Assembly: GCA_945868845.1 (NCBI GenBank)
Contig: CAMBMS010000006.1
Coordinates: 62,001 to 126,000 of the forward strand
Source of the DNA: Asaia bogorensis
GTDB lineage: Bacteria; Pseudomonadota; Alphaproteobacteria; Acetobacterales; Acetobacteraceae
Direction of reading: 5' to 3'
Length of the DNA: 64,000 bases
The notes under the pieces were generated by a model. That model saw only the letters and a list, made by a program, of their open reading frames with translations, searched no databases and had not been told where the DNA came from. Positions 55,065 to 63,034 of the stretch are shown here, in pieces. Position 1 is the first letter of the stretch. Each line of letters starts with the position of its first letter. The position numbers and the translations under genes were made by a program.

Positions 55065-56726
55065 ATGTTGTTTGCAGTCCGGCACCAACTCGCACCCGGC
55101 CGCCCCTACCTGTGCCTGATCGCCTTCTGCCTGATCCTCTGGCTGCCGGGCTTTTTTACCTTGCCGCCGACCGACCGCGACGAAGGCCGCTTCGCCCAGG
55201 CCAGCAAGCAGATGTTGGAAACCCACGACTATGTGAACATCCGCATCGGAACCGAGGCCCGCAACCGCAAACCGGTCGGTATTTACTGGCTGCAAGCGCC
55301 CTTCGCCGCCGCCATCCGCGCCACCGGCCTCGCGGCAGAGAACCCGATTTGGCCGTACCGCATCCCCTCCGTCCTCGGCGCCCTGCTTGCCGTGCTGGCA
55401 CTTTACCATCAGGGCAGACGGCTGGCCGGCGACGGTCCCGCCTGGCTCGCCGCCGCAATGCTCGCCGCCAGCCTGCTGCTTGTGACGGAGACCCATATCG
55501 CCAAGACTGATGGCGCCCTGCTTGGCGCCACTACCCTCACCATGCTGCTGCTCGCGCGCGCCTATCTTCATTCTGCCAGCTTCACCGCCCGCGCCGCTGC
55601 CCTATTCTGGATCGCCCTCGGCGCCGGGATTCTGCTTAAGGGCCCGGTGATCCTGATGATTGCCTTCCTCACAGTCCTCACCCTCGTGATCGCCGACCGC
55701 GGCGCCGCCTGGCTACGCCCATTGCGTTCCTCCTGGGGCGTGCCGCTGATGCTACTCATCACCCTGCCCTGGTTCATCGCGATCGGCATTGCCACGGAGG
55801 GAAGATTCTTTCGCGACTCCCTCGGCGGCGATCTTGCCGGCAAGCTCGTCGGCGGGGCGGAGCAGCATTGGGGCCCACCCGGGGCGCATTTGCTGGTCAG
55901 CCCGGTCATGCTGTTCCCCGCCACCATCGTGGTCTTCCTGGCCCTGCCCGGCGCCTGGCGGCAGCGCGCTGAGCCGTTCACCCGCTTCCTGCTCGCCTGG
56001 ATCATTCCCAGCTGGCTAGTCTTCGAAGCCGTCCCCACCAAATTGCCGCATTATGTGCTGCCGCTCTATCCTGCGCTGTTCCTGATCGCCGCGCGCTGGC
56101 TCTTTGCGCCCGACCGCGCCCAGCCCGGCCCGCGATGGACGCGCTTCGCGGTCATCGCGGGCCTCGTCGCCGCCACGCTTTTGGGTGCCGCCGGACTGGC
56201 ACTGCCGATCCTACTGCGCACCGAAATCTGGCGCGGCGCTCCTACATTGCTCGCCGCCGGGATCATGCTCTGGCTCGCCGTTGATGTGGCGCGCACGCAA
56301 GACTGGCCACGCCTGCGCCGCATGATCCTGGCTATGCCGCTGTTGACTTGGGCGATCCTGGAAATCCTGCTCCCCGCCCTACGCCCGGTCTGGCTCTCGC
56401 CCCGCATCGCCGAGGCCCTGGCCGCGCATTACCCGCAAGGCCGCCCGCGCGGTAGCTTCGCTACGATCGGTTATCACGAACCCAGTCTGCTCTTCCTCGC
56501 CGGTACCGATGTCGTGTTGATGAGCACCCGAGATGGCCATGAAGGCGCCGCTTTCCTCGCTGCCGCGCCTGGCCGCACCTTGCTCGTCGCTGCCCGCCAA
56601 CGCCGCGCCTTCCTGGACGCCACCGCCAAGGCCGGCCTGACCCCACTCCCCATCGCTGAAATTTCGGGTTTCAACTACGCCGCCGGGCGGTCAGAATCAC
56701 TGACACTCTATGCCGGCTCGCAATGA
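55065..56726 (+). CDS. GT39/ArnT-like membrane glycosyltransferase
   Basis: A 553-residue polytopic membrane protein. The conserved first loop reads LPPTDRDEGRFAQASKQMLE (the Asp-Glu pair is the catalytic DE/RDE motif of PMT/ArnT enzymes) near residue 40, then NRKPVGIYWLQAPFAAAIRA. About eleven hydrophobic segments follow, and VPTKLPHYVLPLYPALFLIAARW near residue 325 is typical of the ArnT branch. Such enzymes transfer a sugar from a polyprenyl-phosphate donor to lipid A or protein in the periplasm. Divergent from rsmB. Acceptor unknown. Confidence 0.88.
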   Translation: MLFAVRHQLAPGRPYLCLIAFCLILWLPGFFTLPPTDRDEGRFAQASKQMLETHDYVNIRIGTEARNRKPVGIYWLQAPFAAAIRATGLAAENPIWPYRIPSVLGALLAVLALYHQGRRLAGDGPAWLAAAMLAASLLLVTETHIAKTDGALLGATTLTMLLLARAYLHSASFTARAAALFWIALGAGILLKGPVILMIAFLTVLTLVIADRGAAWLRPLRSSWGVPLMLLITLPWFIAIGIATEGRFFRDSLGGDLAGKLVGGAEQHWGPPGAHLLVSPVMLFPATIVVFLALPGAWRQRAEPFTRFLLAWIIPSWLVFEAVPTKLPHYVLPLYPALFLIAARWLFAPDRAQPGPRWTRFAVIAGLVAATLLGAAGLALPILLRTEIWRGAPTLLAAGIMLWLAVDVARTQDWPRLRRMILAMPLLTWAILEILLPALRPVWLSPRIAEALAAHYPQGRPRGSFATIGYHEPSLLFLAGTDVVLMSTRDGHEGAAFLAAAPGRTLLVAARQRRAFLDATAKAGLTPLPIAEISGFNYAAGRSESLTLYAGSQ

Positions 56727-56943
56727 GTTTGTGCGGGCAACGGTGGTGCATGCTCTTATACTAACGGGCTGAAATAATTCCCTGTTGATTCAACGTGCCT
56801 TAACGTCATGATCGGCGAAGGTTGATTATCTATATCTTTGGCAGCGCACAAAAAAATCCGTGGATGGTTCACCTTCATGGATCGTGACGGAGGATGCAGT
56901 AACGGTCATTACTTTGGGGCGTTGTTATTAGAGTGTGATATTT
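56727..56943. other. Intergenic region, lower GC
   Basis: About 220 bases between the GT39 gene and the IS630 remnant. No gene or clear signal is seen. GC content is visibly lower than in the surrounding genes. Confidence 0.4.
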
Positions 56944-57430
56944 TTACGATGGGTCATAAATAGAATTCTGGAGATAGTTGTTGCATTCGTCTAGGGTGAA
57001 GGCTGTGAGTAATTGCCTGATTGCGGCATAGACAGTTTTTATGGCTCGGATGACGACGTTTCGCAGCAGATACTTAAGTTTGGCGAAGAGTTGTTAGATC
57101 GGGTTCAGATCGCGTGAATATTTTAGCAGGAAGATCAGCTTTTTTTCCGGCCGAACGGATAAGACGGAGAATAGTTTTTCTCTTGTGATTTTCGAGATTG
57201 CCCATGATCACGATATTGCCAGGATACAGTACCGGGAGGAAGTGTTTCTTGACATAGAGTTGGGGCCTTTCTCCGTTGATGGGGCCCTCGAGCAGTCATG
57301 GGGCGACGGTCCAGTCGTGGCGCAGCGCAACGAGGTAGACCGTGATTTTCTAATGACCATGCAGAACTTTGACGAGGAGCCGCGTGCCGCACGGCGCCCA
57401 TCTGTCCCGGAGCGCCGGTGCCGGTATCAT
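56944..57430 (-). mobile_element. Decayed IS630-family transposase remnant
   Basis: Minus-strand pieces match the C-terminal half of IS630-type transposases: GPINGERPQLYVKKHFLPVL, YPGNIVIMGNLENHKRKTIL, then after a frame change YSRDLNPI-stop-QLFAKLKYLL and FTLDECNNYLQNSIYDPS ending in TAA at 56944. In functional relatives these read GPINGExF, GDIVIMDNLGSHK and YSPDLNPIEQxFAKLK. Here the catalytic Asp of MDNL is Gly and the catalytic Glu codon is a TAA stop. At least two stops and one frameshift are present. The 5' part is untraceable. Confidence 0.85.
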
Positions 57431-57783
57431 GCAACCGCCGCAACCAACCGCTCGCAAAGATCAATAAAGTAGGGTTTTCCCTTCCATATAAGTCTTCTGT
57501 CCAGTAATTAGGTTGAATTAAAAACAAACCCAGTGGGGAGCTCCCAATCGATCCATCCTAAAATCATCTCGCTCTAGAGCGAGATGACCATAGGTGGAAT
57601 CGCTAGAAGTCTGAATCACATTCCCAAATGAATAGAGCTAGACAGGGTGCGTTCTCCTCTAAGCGCATTCCAGTCTAGAGCTGATTTGATAAAATCTGGT
57701 GTCATCTCACTCTCCACTCGGCCACCCAACCAGAGTATATTTCCTTGGGCGACCAGTTGGGGGAGAGTCTGGTGCCGGGCTTT
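57431..57783. other. Gene-free stretch with palindromes
   Basis: About 350 bases between the IS630 remnant and a luciferase-like gene. It contains the perfect palindrome listed separately and several TCTAGAGC-type half sites (for example near 57673). No gene is evident. Confidence 0.45.
57564..57587. repeat. Perfect 24-base palindrome
   Basis: Arms TCATCTCGCTCT and AGAGCGAGATGA meet with no loop around a CTAG centre. It could be the tip of a small interspersed palindromic repeat or an IS-related insertion target. It lies about 130 bases from the IS630 remnant. Confidence 0.7.
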
Positions 57784-58797
57784 TCAATAAGCCTCTAAAC
57801 CAAACTCCTCGGCCAGAAGCGCATAGGAACTGCGACGCTTTTCTGGATCGTGCACGGTGGTCAGTACGGCGATTTCCGCCACACCTAAATTCTCCGCCAA
57901 CTGCCGTAGCCCGTCACCCACTTGCCTTGCCGTGCCATGCAAGGTGCGCGCGCGGATTTTTTCGATCTGTATAATATCGCGCTCGGAATATTCCCGCGCC
58001 GCCGCTTCCTCCGGCGACAGCAACGGTGCGAACACACCCTGGTCGCGCAGCAGTCGGGAGACTTCGCGCGAGCGAAATAAATATTTTGCTTCCTCCTCTG
58101 TCTCCGCCGCCAGCGCCCAGACGCAGACAGCCGGATGCGGTTCAGTGTGGCGCGCGCTCGGACGGAATGTCTGGCGATAGACGTTCAATGCCTGCTCCGC
58201 CCCGTGCCCATCGCTGATGAAGCTGGCAAAACAATAAGGCAGGCCGAAATAGGCCGCGACCTGCGCCCCGTAATCGGAACTGCCGAGGATCCAGGTCTCT
58301 GGCAAGCCCTCGCCCAGCGGCTGGGCGACGATATCCCGATACGGATGCCCCTCCACCAGTTTTTCGCCAGAAATCCAGGCCAACAGGTCGCGCACCTGCG
58401 CCGGAAAATGATCGGCTGCCGTATCTGCGTTCGGGTTCAGCGCATAGGCGGTGCGCCCGTCCGACCCCGGCGCCCGGCCCAACCCCATATCGACGCGGCC
58501 GGTCGCAATCGCCTCCAGCACGCGAAACTGTTCGGCCACTTTCAGCGAGGAATAATGGGGCAGCATGATCCCGGCGGAGCCAATCCTTATCCGCGTCGTG
58601 ATCGCGCCGATGGCCGCAAGCAGAACCTCCGGCGCGGTGCCGGCGATGCTGTCGGAATTATGATGCTCGGCACACCAGTAGCGGTGATACCCCAACGCCT
58701 CGCAATACTGCGCGAGGGCAAGCGTTTCGCGGATCGATGCCGCGGGCGAACGCCCGGTTACGATGGTGGACTGATCGAGCACGGAAAGCCGAAGCAT
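57784..58797 (-). CDS. LLM-class flavin-dependent oxidoreductase (MsnO8-like)
   Basis: A 337-residue luciferase-like protein of the group that starts RLSVLDQSTIVTGRSPAASI and has YHRYWCAEHHNSDSIAGTAP near residue 40 (the HH pair typical of this subgroup), IRIGSAGIMLPHYSSLKVAEQF, and RVDMGLGRAPGSD near residue 105. The C-terminal part has GTARQVGDGLRQLAENLGV. These use FMNH2 for oxidation of small molecules. The frame begins at a TTG at 58812 but the ATG at 58797 fits better. Followed on the same strand 28 bases away by the DUF445 gene's end. Confidence 0.9.
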   Translation of the reverse strand: MLRLSVLDQSTIVTGRSPAASIRETLALAQYCEALGYHRYWCAEHHNSDSIAGTAPEVLLAAIGAITTRIRIGSAGIMLPHYSSLKVAEQFRVLEAIATGRVDMGLGRAPGSDGRTAYALNPNADTAADHFPAQVRDLLAWISGEKLVEGHPYRDIVAQPLGEGLPETWILGSSDYGAQVAAYFGLPYCFASFISDGHGAEQALNVYRQTFRPSARHTEPHPAVCVWALAAETEEEAKYLFRSREVSRLLRDQGVFAPLLSPEEAAAREYSERDIIQIEKIRARTLHGTARQVGDGLRQLAENLGVAEIAVLTTVHDPEKRRSSYALLAEEFGLEAY

Positions 58798-58825
58798 GGC
58801 GGTATCATCCAATCTAAAAACTCAC

Positions 58826-60112
58826 TTACCCGAATGTCGCACGCAGGAGGGCATATAAAATCCCGCCAACCAGGAACCCGACCAGGGTCCCATTGATGCG
58901 TACGAATTGCAGGTCCTTGCCGACGCGCAGTTCAATCCGGTCGATGATTGTCGCAGTGTCCCAGCCGGCGACGATCTTGCCAATGACACCTTCGATCTGC
59001 CCCTGCACGGCCAGTAGGATTGTGCTCACGACCCCCGCCGCCGTCCGCTGTACCCCCGCCCGCGCCGCCGGATCGGCCTCCAGCAGCCCGCCAAGATTGG
59101 CCAGCACGCCTTCTAGGTACGTGACCGTACGGCCATTGACCCGTCCCGCGTCTGCCTCGAGCGCCATACGCAGCCGTGCCCAGATATCTCTCAGCCAAGC
59201 CTGCACAGTCTCATGCGCCACCACTCGGCGCAGCGCCGCGCCGATCGCCGCGGCCCGTTCGGGGTCTTCCTCCATGCGGGTGATTTCGCGCCGCGCCCAT
59301 TCGTCAAAAGCGGCGCGGAGCTCGGAACTGTCGGGGCCGATTTTTTCCAACTCGTTGTTGACCACCGCCAGCACCCGCCGCGCCACCGTCGCGCCCAGCA
59401 CCCAGCCAACCAGCCGCCCGCCCTGCTCGCGCACCCGCTCCTCGATGGCGTGCCGAAGCGCATTTTCCCGCCCGGCCAGCACAGTCCGCAATTCACTCAG
59501 CAGGAAAGTGAGAACCTCCTGATGCCGCCCACTTTCGATCAGCTCGCGCAGGGCGCGAGCGACGATTTTTCCGGCTGCCGGCCCGCCCAGGATGCGCGGC
59601 ACGATCCGGCCCACCAGTCGCTGTGCCCGCCCATCCTCCACCGTGGCCAGCAAACGCGGCAGGATTTGTGCCAGCGCCTCCGCCGCCGGGCGGGTCGCGA
59701 CGGGATCGGCCAGAAACCGCCGCAAGATCGCCGGCACGTCCAGCTGCTCTAGCACCCGAGCGATTTCATCGCGCGATAAAACATGGGTGGCGACGAACCG
59801 CCCCAATGCCTGTCCTAACCTTGCCTTCTGGTTGGGGATGATGGCGGTATGCGGAATGGGAATGCCCAGCGGATGACGGAATAGGGCCGTCACGGCGAAC
59901 CAATCGGCGATGCCACCGACGAAACCCGCCTTTGCGGCCGCCTGCAACAGATCGGTGGCATATCCGCCCGGTAGGGCATAACTGCCGATGGTCAGCACGG
60001 CCATCAATACCAGCAACCTGGTGGCCCAGGCGCGATGCCTCCGCAAGGCGCGCCTGTCGGCTTCCTCGCGCCTTTGTATCTCGTCCTCACGATGTGCGAT
60101 GGTGTCGGACAT
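58826..60112 (-). CDS. DUF445-family membrane-anchored protein
   Basis: A 428-residue protein. A charged N-terminus (REDEIQRREEADRRALRRHRAW) precedes a membrane helix (TRLLVLMAVLTIGSYALPG). The DUF445 signature GFVGGIADWFAVTALFRHPLGIPIPHTAIIPNQKARLGQALGRFV comes next near residue 78. A long helical middle region follows, and a second hydrophobic segment at the C-terminus (GTLVGFLVGGILYALLRATF). This matches the E. coli YjiN arrangement with two end membrane anchors. Function is unknown in the literature I know. The start at 60112 was chosen over the open frame to 60160. Confidence 0.88.
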   Translation of the reverse strand: MSDTIAHREDEIQRREEADRRALRRHRAWATRLLVLMAVLTIGSYALPGGYATDLLQAAAKAGFVGGIADWFAVTALFRHPLGIPIPHTAIIPNQKARLGQALGRFVATHVLSRDEIARVLEQLDVPAILRRFLADPVATRPAAEALAQILPRLLATVEDGRAQRLVGRIVPRILGGPAAGKIVARALRELIESGRHQEVLTFLLSELRTVLAGRENALRHAIEERVREQGGRLVGWVLGATVARRVLAVVNNELEKIGPDSSELRAAFDEWARREITRMEEDPERAAAIGAALRRVVAHETVQAWLRDIWARLRMALEADAGRVNGRTVTYLEGVLANLGGLLEADPAARAGVQRTAAGVVSTILLAVQGQIEGVIGKIVAGWDTATIIDRIELRVGKDLQFVRINGTLVGFLVGGILYALLRATFG

Positions 60113-60237
60113 GATTTCCAAGCGGTGCAGATATCGATTTACGGGTGGCGACGACTTCACGGCAACCGGGTCTTTCGGTTGTAAGTCCGTTTAAGCTTGG
60201 CCCCGGCCCCGGTTCCCACTTTCCAGCGCCCAGTTAA

Positions 60238-60254
60238 AATGTTATACTATAACG
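60238..60254. promoter_or_regulatory. Putative Zur-binding site
   Basis: GTTATACTATAAC at 60241-60253 is a perfect six-base dyad around one base, within AATGTTATACTATAACG. It closely resembles the alphaproteobacterial Zur box (ATGTTATANTATAACAT). It lies directly before the first codon of the small ORF heading the zinc transporter genes, where Zur would block transcription when zinc is plentiful. Confidence 0.75.
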
Positions 60255-60359
60255 ATGATCGATCCGCTCGCACCCACCGCTGGGGTCTTGCCGCGCCTTA
60301 CCCTGGCCGGCGGCCTGCTGGCCATTGTCTGGCTGGTCGCGCTGTGGGCCATGGCATGA
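60255..60359 (+). CDS. Small membrane protein, 34 aa, upstream of znuC
   Basis: A short frame starts at the ATG immediately after the Zur-type dyad and reads MIDPLAPTAGVLPRLTLAGG then LLAIVWLVALWAMA. Residues 12-34 form one membrane helix. Its TGA overlaps the znuC ATG as ATGA, exactly the spacing seen in coupled operon genes. No Shine-Dalgarno site is obvious, and the dyad would overlap it, so it could also be a leader peptide. I know no family for it. Confidence 0.5.
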   Translation: MIDPLAPTAGVLPRLTLAGGLLAIVWLVALWAMA

Positions 60360-61111
60360 ATCCCATGGTACCCCCCCCGGCAATCCAGTTGAAAAACGTG
60401 GTGCTCAGCCATGACCGCCACCCGGCGGTGCATCATCTTTCCGGCACGTTCGCCCCCGGCAGCCTGACCGCCATCACCGGCCCGAACGGCGCGGGCAAGA
60501 CCACCCTGTTGCGGGCGCTGTCCGGTCTGCACCAGCTGGATGAAGGCCGCATCGACCATCCCGGCCTGCGCCCATCCGATATCGCCCTACTGCCGCAGGC
60601 CAGCCTGCTGGACAGGAGTTTTCCGCTCTCCTGCCTCGATGTCGTGGCACTGGGTCATTGGGGAAAGATCGGCGCCTTTCGCCCCGTGACCACGGCGCTG
60701 CGCGATGCCGCGCAAGAAGCACTGCGCAAGGTCGGCATGGAATCACTGGCCGCGCGCCCGATCGGCGCGCTCTCCGCCGGGCAGTTTCAGCGCGTGCTGT
60801 TCGCCCGGCTGCTGGCACAGGATTGCTCCGTCATGCTGCTGGACGAACCGTTTAGCGCGCTCGATGCCCGCACTACCTCCGATCTGCTCGGCGTGCTGCG
60901 CGGCTGGCACCAGGCCGGTAAGACCGTCGTGGCGGTACTGCACGATCTCGACCTCATCCGCCGCGAATTCCCCGACACGCTCCTCCTCGCCCGCGAAGCC
61001 ATAGCGTGGACCGCCACCGAGACCGCGCTCTCCGCCGCCAACCGCATGCGCGCGCGCATTCTAAGCGAGGTCTGGGACGACAGCGCCGAAATTTGCCACG
61101 TGGCGGCGTAA
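60356..61111 (+). CDS. znuC: Zinc ABC transporter ATP-binding protein ZnuC-like
   Basis: A 251-residue ABC ATPase. Walker A GPNGAGKTTLLRALSGLH near residue 40, Q-loop in ALLPQASLLDRSFPLSCLDVVALGHWG, signature GALSAGQFQRVLFARLLAQ near residue 141, Walker B SVMLLDEPFSALDART, H-loop VAVLHDLDLI near residue 195. The LPQ...SVxDVVxLG pattern is typical of metal (Zn/Mn) uptake ATPases. The start codon overlaps the 34-residue ORF, downstream of a Zur-type dyad. The permease follows 119 bases later. A binding protein (ZnuA) gene is not adjacent. Confidence 0.88.
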   Translation: MNPMVPPPAIQLKNVVLSHDRHPAVHHLSGTFAPGSLTAITGPNGAGKTTLLRALSGLHQLDEGRIDHPGLRPSDIALLPQASLLDRSFPLSCLDVVALGHWGKIGAFRPVTTALRDAAQEALRKVGMESLAARPIGALSAGQFQRVLFARLLAQDCSVMLLDEPFSALDARTTSDLLGVLRGWHQAGKTVVAVLHDLDLIRREFPDTLLLAREAIAWTATETALSAANRMRARILSEVWDDSAEICHVAA

Positions 61112-61230
61112 AGCTATATGCCGGGTGATGTCACCCCCCGCCGTCATGCGCGAGCTTGGCCCGCGCATCCGCGCCTTACGGTCTATGCCACCCACCCGCT
61201 CCTGGCGCCTGCCCACCGGACGGCGCCCAC

Positions 61231-62094
61231 ATGATCCAGGCCTTTCTCCTCGAACCCTTCGCGCTTGGCTTCATGCGCCGCGCCCTCGCCGGCTGCCTCG
61301 CCCTCTCCGTCGCCGGCCCGCCGCTCGGCGTCTTTCTCGTCCTGCGCCGCATGAGCCTGATGAGCGACGTGCTGCAACACGGCATTCTCCCCGGCATCGC
61401 CATCGGCGCGGCGATCGCGGGTTTCTCCCTCGTTGCTATGGGCCTCGGCGGCATGGCCGCCGGATTGGCGGTGGCCTTGCTGGCCGGCTGGCTCAGCCGC
61501 GTTACCCGCGGGCGCGAGGATTCCCAGCTCGCCGGCGTTTATTTGCTCGCCCTGGCGCTGGGTGTGATCCTCGTCTCGGCCCAGCGCGGCGTCGACCTCT
61601 CGCATCTGCTGTTCGGCAATGTGCTGGCGGTGGACGATGCCGCCCTGTTTGCCATGGCCGGGGTGGCGACGATCACCCTGCCCGTGCTGGCGCTGATCTG
61701 GCGGCCGCTGATCATGGAAAGCATGGACCCGAATTTTCTCGCCGCGTTGGGCGGCAAAGGGGGCCGCTGGCATCTCGGCTTCATGGCGCTAGTGGTGATG
61801 TGCGTGGTCGCAGGCTTCACCGCGCTGGGCACCCTGATGTCGGTGGGCCTGATGATGCTGCCGGCCATCGCCGCGCGCCATGTTTCCGCCGGTCTGGGCG
61901 GGCAAATCCGCGCTGCCGTCGGGCTGGCCATTTTCTCGTCATATGCAGGGCTGCTGCTCTCCTATCACGCCGACCTGCCCACCGGCCCCGCGATCATCCT
62001 GACAGCCGGCGCGTGCTGGTCCCTGTTGATCCTGGCCGGCCCGCATGACAGCCTGCTGCAACGCCTGCTACGCCGGCCGCACTACGTACGTTAA
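61231..62094 (+). CDS. znuB: Zinc ABC transporter permease ZnuB-like
   Basis: A 287-residue inner-membrane permease of the ABC-3 family with about eight helices. Family features: MRRALAGCLALSVAGPPLGVFLVLRRMSLMSDVLQHGILPGIAIG near the N-terminus, GVDLSHLLFGNVLAVDD near residue 130, and FTALGTLMSVGLMMLPAIAARH near residue 200. Together with ZnuC it would import zinc. The start at 61231 begins MIQAFLLEPFALGFM. The 119 bases between znuC and this gene are unusually long for such a pair. An inverted repeat follows the gene. Confidence 0.9.
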   Translation: MIQAFLLEPFALGFMRRALAGCLALSVAGPPLGVFLVLRRMSLMSDVLQHGILPGIAIGAAIAGFSLVAMGLGGMAAGLAVALLAGWLSRVTRGREDSQLAGVYLLALALGVILVSAQRGVDLSHLLFGNVLAVDDAALFAMAGVATITLPVLALIWRPLIMESMDPNFLAALGGKGGRWHLGFMALVVMCVVAGFTALGTLMSVGLMMLPAIAARHVSAGLGGQIRAAVGLAIFSSYAGLLLSYHADLPTGPAIILTAGACWSLLILAGPHDSLLQRLLRRPHYVR

Positions 62095-62102
62095 TGATGA
62101 GG

Positions 62103-62210
62103 CGCTTACGCTCAGTGGGCACCGGCCCACACCCCCACCCCGGCCACCCAACGATCGTAAACTGTTAGTGGCCGGATGGGGGGGCGGCCGGCGCCCACTG
62201 AGCGTAAGCG
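62103..62210. repeat. Large inverted repeat downstream of znuB
   Basis: Perfect 18-base arms CGCTTACGCTCAGTGGGC (62103-62120) and GCCCACTGAGCGTAAGCG (62193-62210) enclose further complementary stretches (CCCCACCCCGGCCAC against GTGGCCGGATGGGG). A stem of well over 30 pairs with a small AT loop around 62150-62165 is possible. It could terminate znuB transcription, or be an immobile miniature element. Confidence 0.8.
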
Positions 62211-62234
62211 ACGAATGCCCTAGGAGACATCATA

Positions 62235-62954
62235 TTGCGAAATTTCGTTCTGCTGCATGGGGCCTTTCATGGTGGCTGGTGCTGGCGCTTCGTCGCCGAA
62301 CGGCTGCGCGCGCGTGGCCATCACGTTACTACGCCGACACAAACCGGCGTCGGTGAGCGCAGGCATTTGATCTCACGCAAGCTCACTCTGGATGATTTCA
62401 CCACCGATCTAGTCAATCATATCACCATGGAAGACCTGACCGACATCGTCCTGGTCGGCCACAGTTTTGGCGGCGGCCCGATCTCCGGCGCCGCGGACCG
62501 CATGCCCGAACGCATCCGCCACCTTGTCTATCTCGACGCCCGTGTGCTGGAGAACGGCCAGGCGCCATTCGATCTCGGCGTGGCGGACATCAACGAAGCC
62601 CGCCGTCGGTCCGCCATCGACAGCTCTGGCGGCCTCTCCATCCCGCCACCCACACCGCTTTCCTTCGGCGTACCCGATGGACCGCTCGCCGACTGGCTAA
62701 GATCGCATCTGACCCCGCATCCGCTCAGCACCTTCCAGACGAAACTCACCCTACGCCATCCCGTCGGCAATGACCGGCCGAAAACCTATATCGCCTGCAC
62801 CGATCCGCTCTACCCATCGCTAGCCGACACGCGCGCCATGCTGCGCGGCCGCGCGGATTGGAACTGGCGCGAAATCGCCACCGGCCACGACGCCATGGTC
62901 ACCGCGCCGGACGAACTCGCCATGATGCTCGAGGAGATCGCGGCCCTGCCGTAA
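62235..62954 (+). CDS. Alpha/beta-hydrolase
   Basis: A 239-residue hydrolase of the esterase/MeNP-like group that starts RNFVLLHGAFHGGWCWRFVA (oxyanion HG motif). The nucleophile Ser lies in VLVGHSFGGGPI near residue 75 and the His in ATGHDAMVTAPDELAMML near residue 218; the Asp is probably in TDPLYPSLAD. Family relatives include plant hydroxynitrile lyases and methylesterases. The start is a TTG at 62235 after TAGGAGACATCATA. Substrate unknown. Confidence 0.9.
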   Translation: MRNFVLLHGAFHGGWCWRFVAERLRARGHHVTTPTQTGVGERRHLISRKLTLDDFTTDLVNHITMEDLTDIVLVGHSFGGGPISGAADRMPERIRHLVYLDARVLENGQAPFDLGVADINEARRRSAIDSSGGLSIPPPTPLSFGVPDGPLADWLRSHLTPHPLSTFQTKLTLRHPVGNDRPKTYIACTDPLYPSLADTRAMLRGRADWNWREIATGHDAMVTAPDELAMMLEEIAALP

Positions 62955-63034
62955 AATGCCCCGGCGTGGACGCGATACGAACATGGTTTGGACATTTATC
63001 GCGCACGAAATAAGGACAAGGGAGAACCGGCGCA

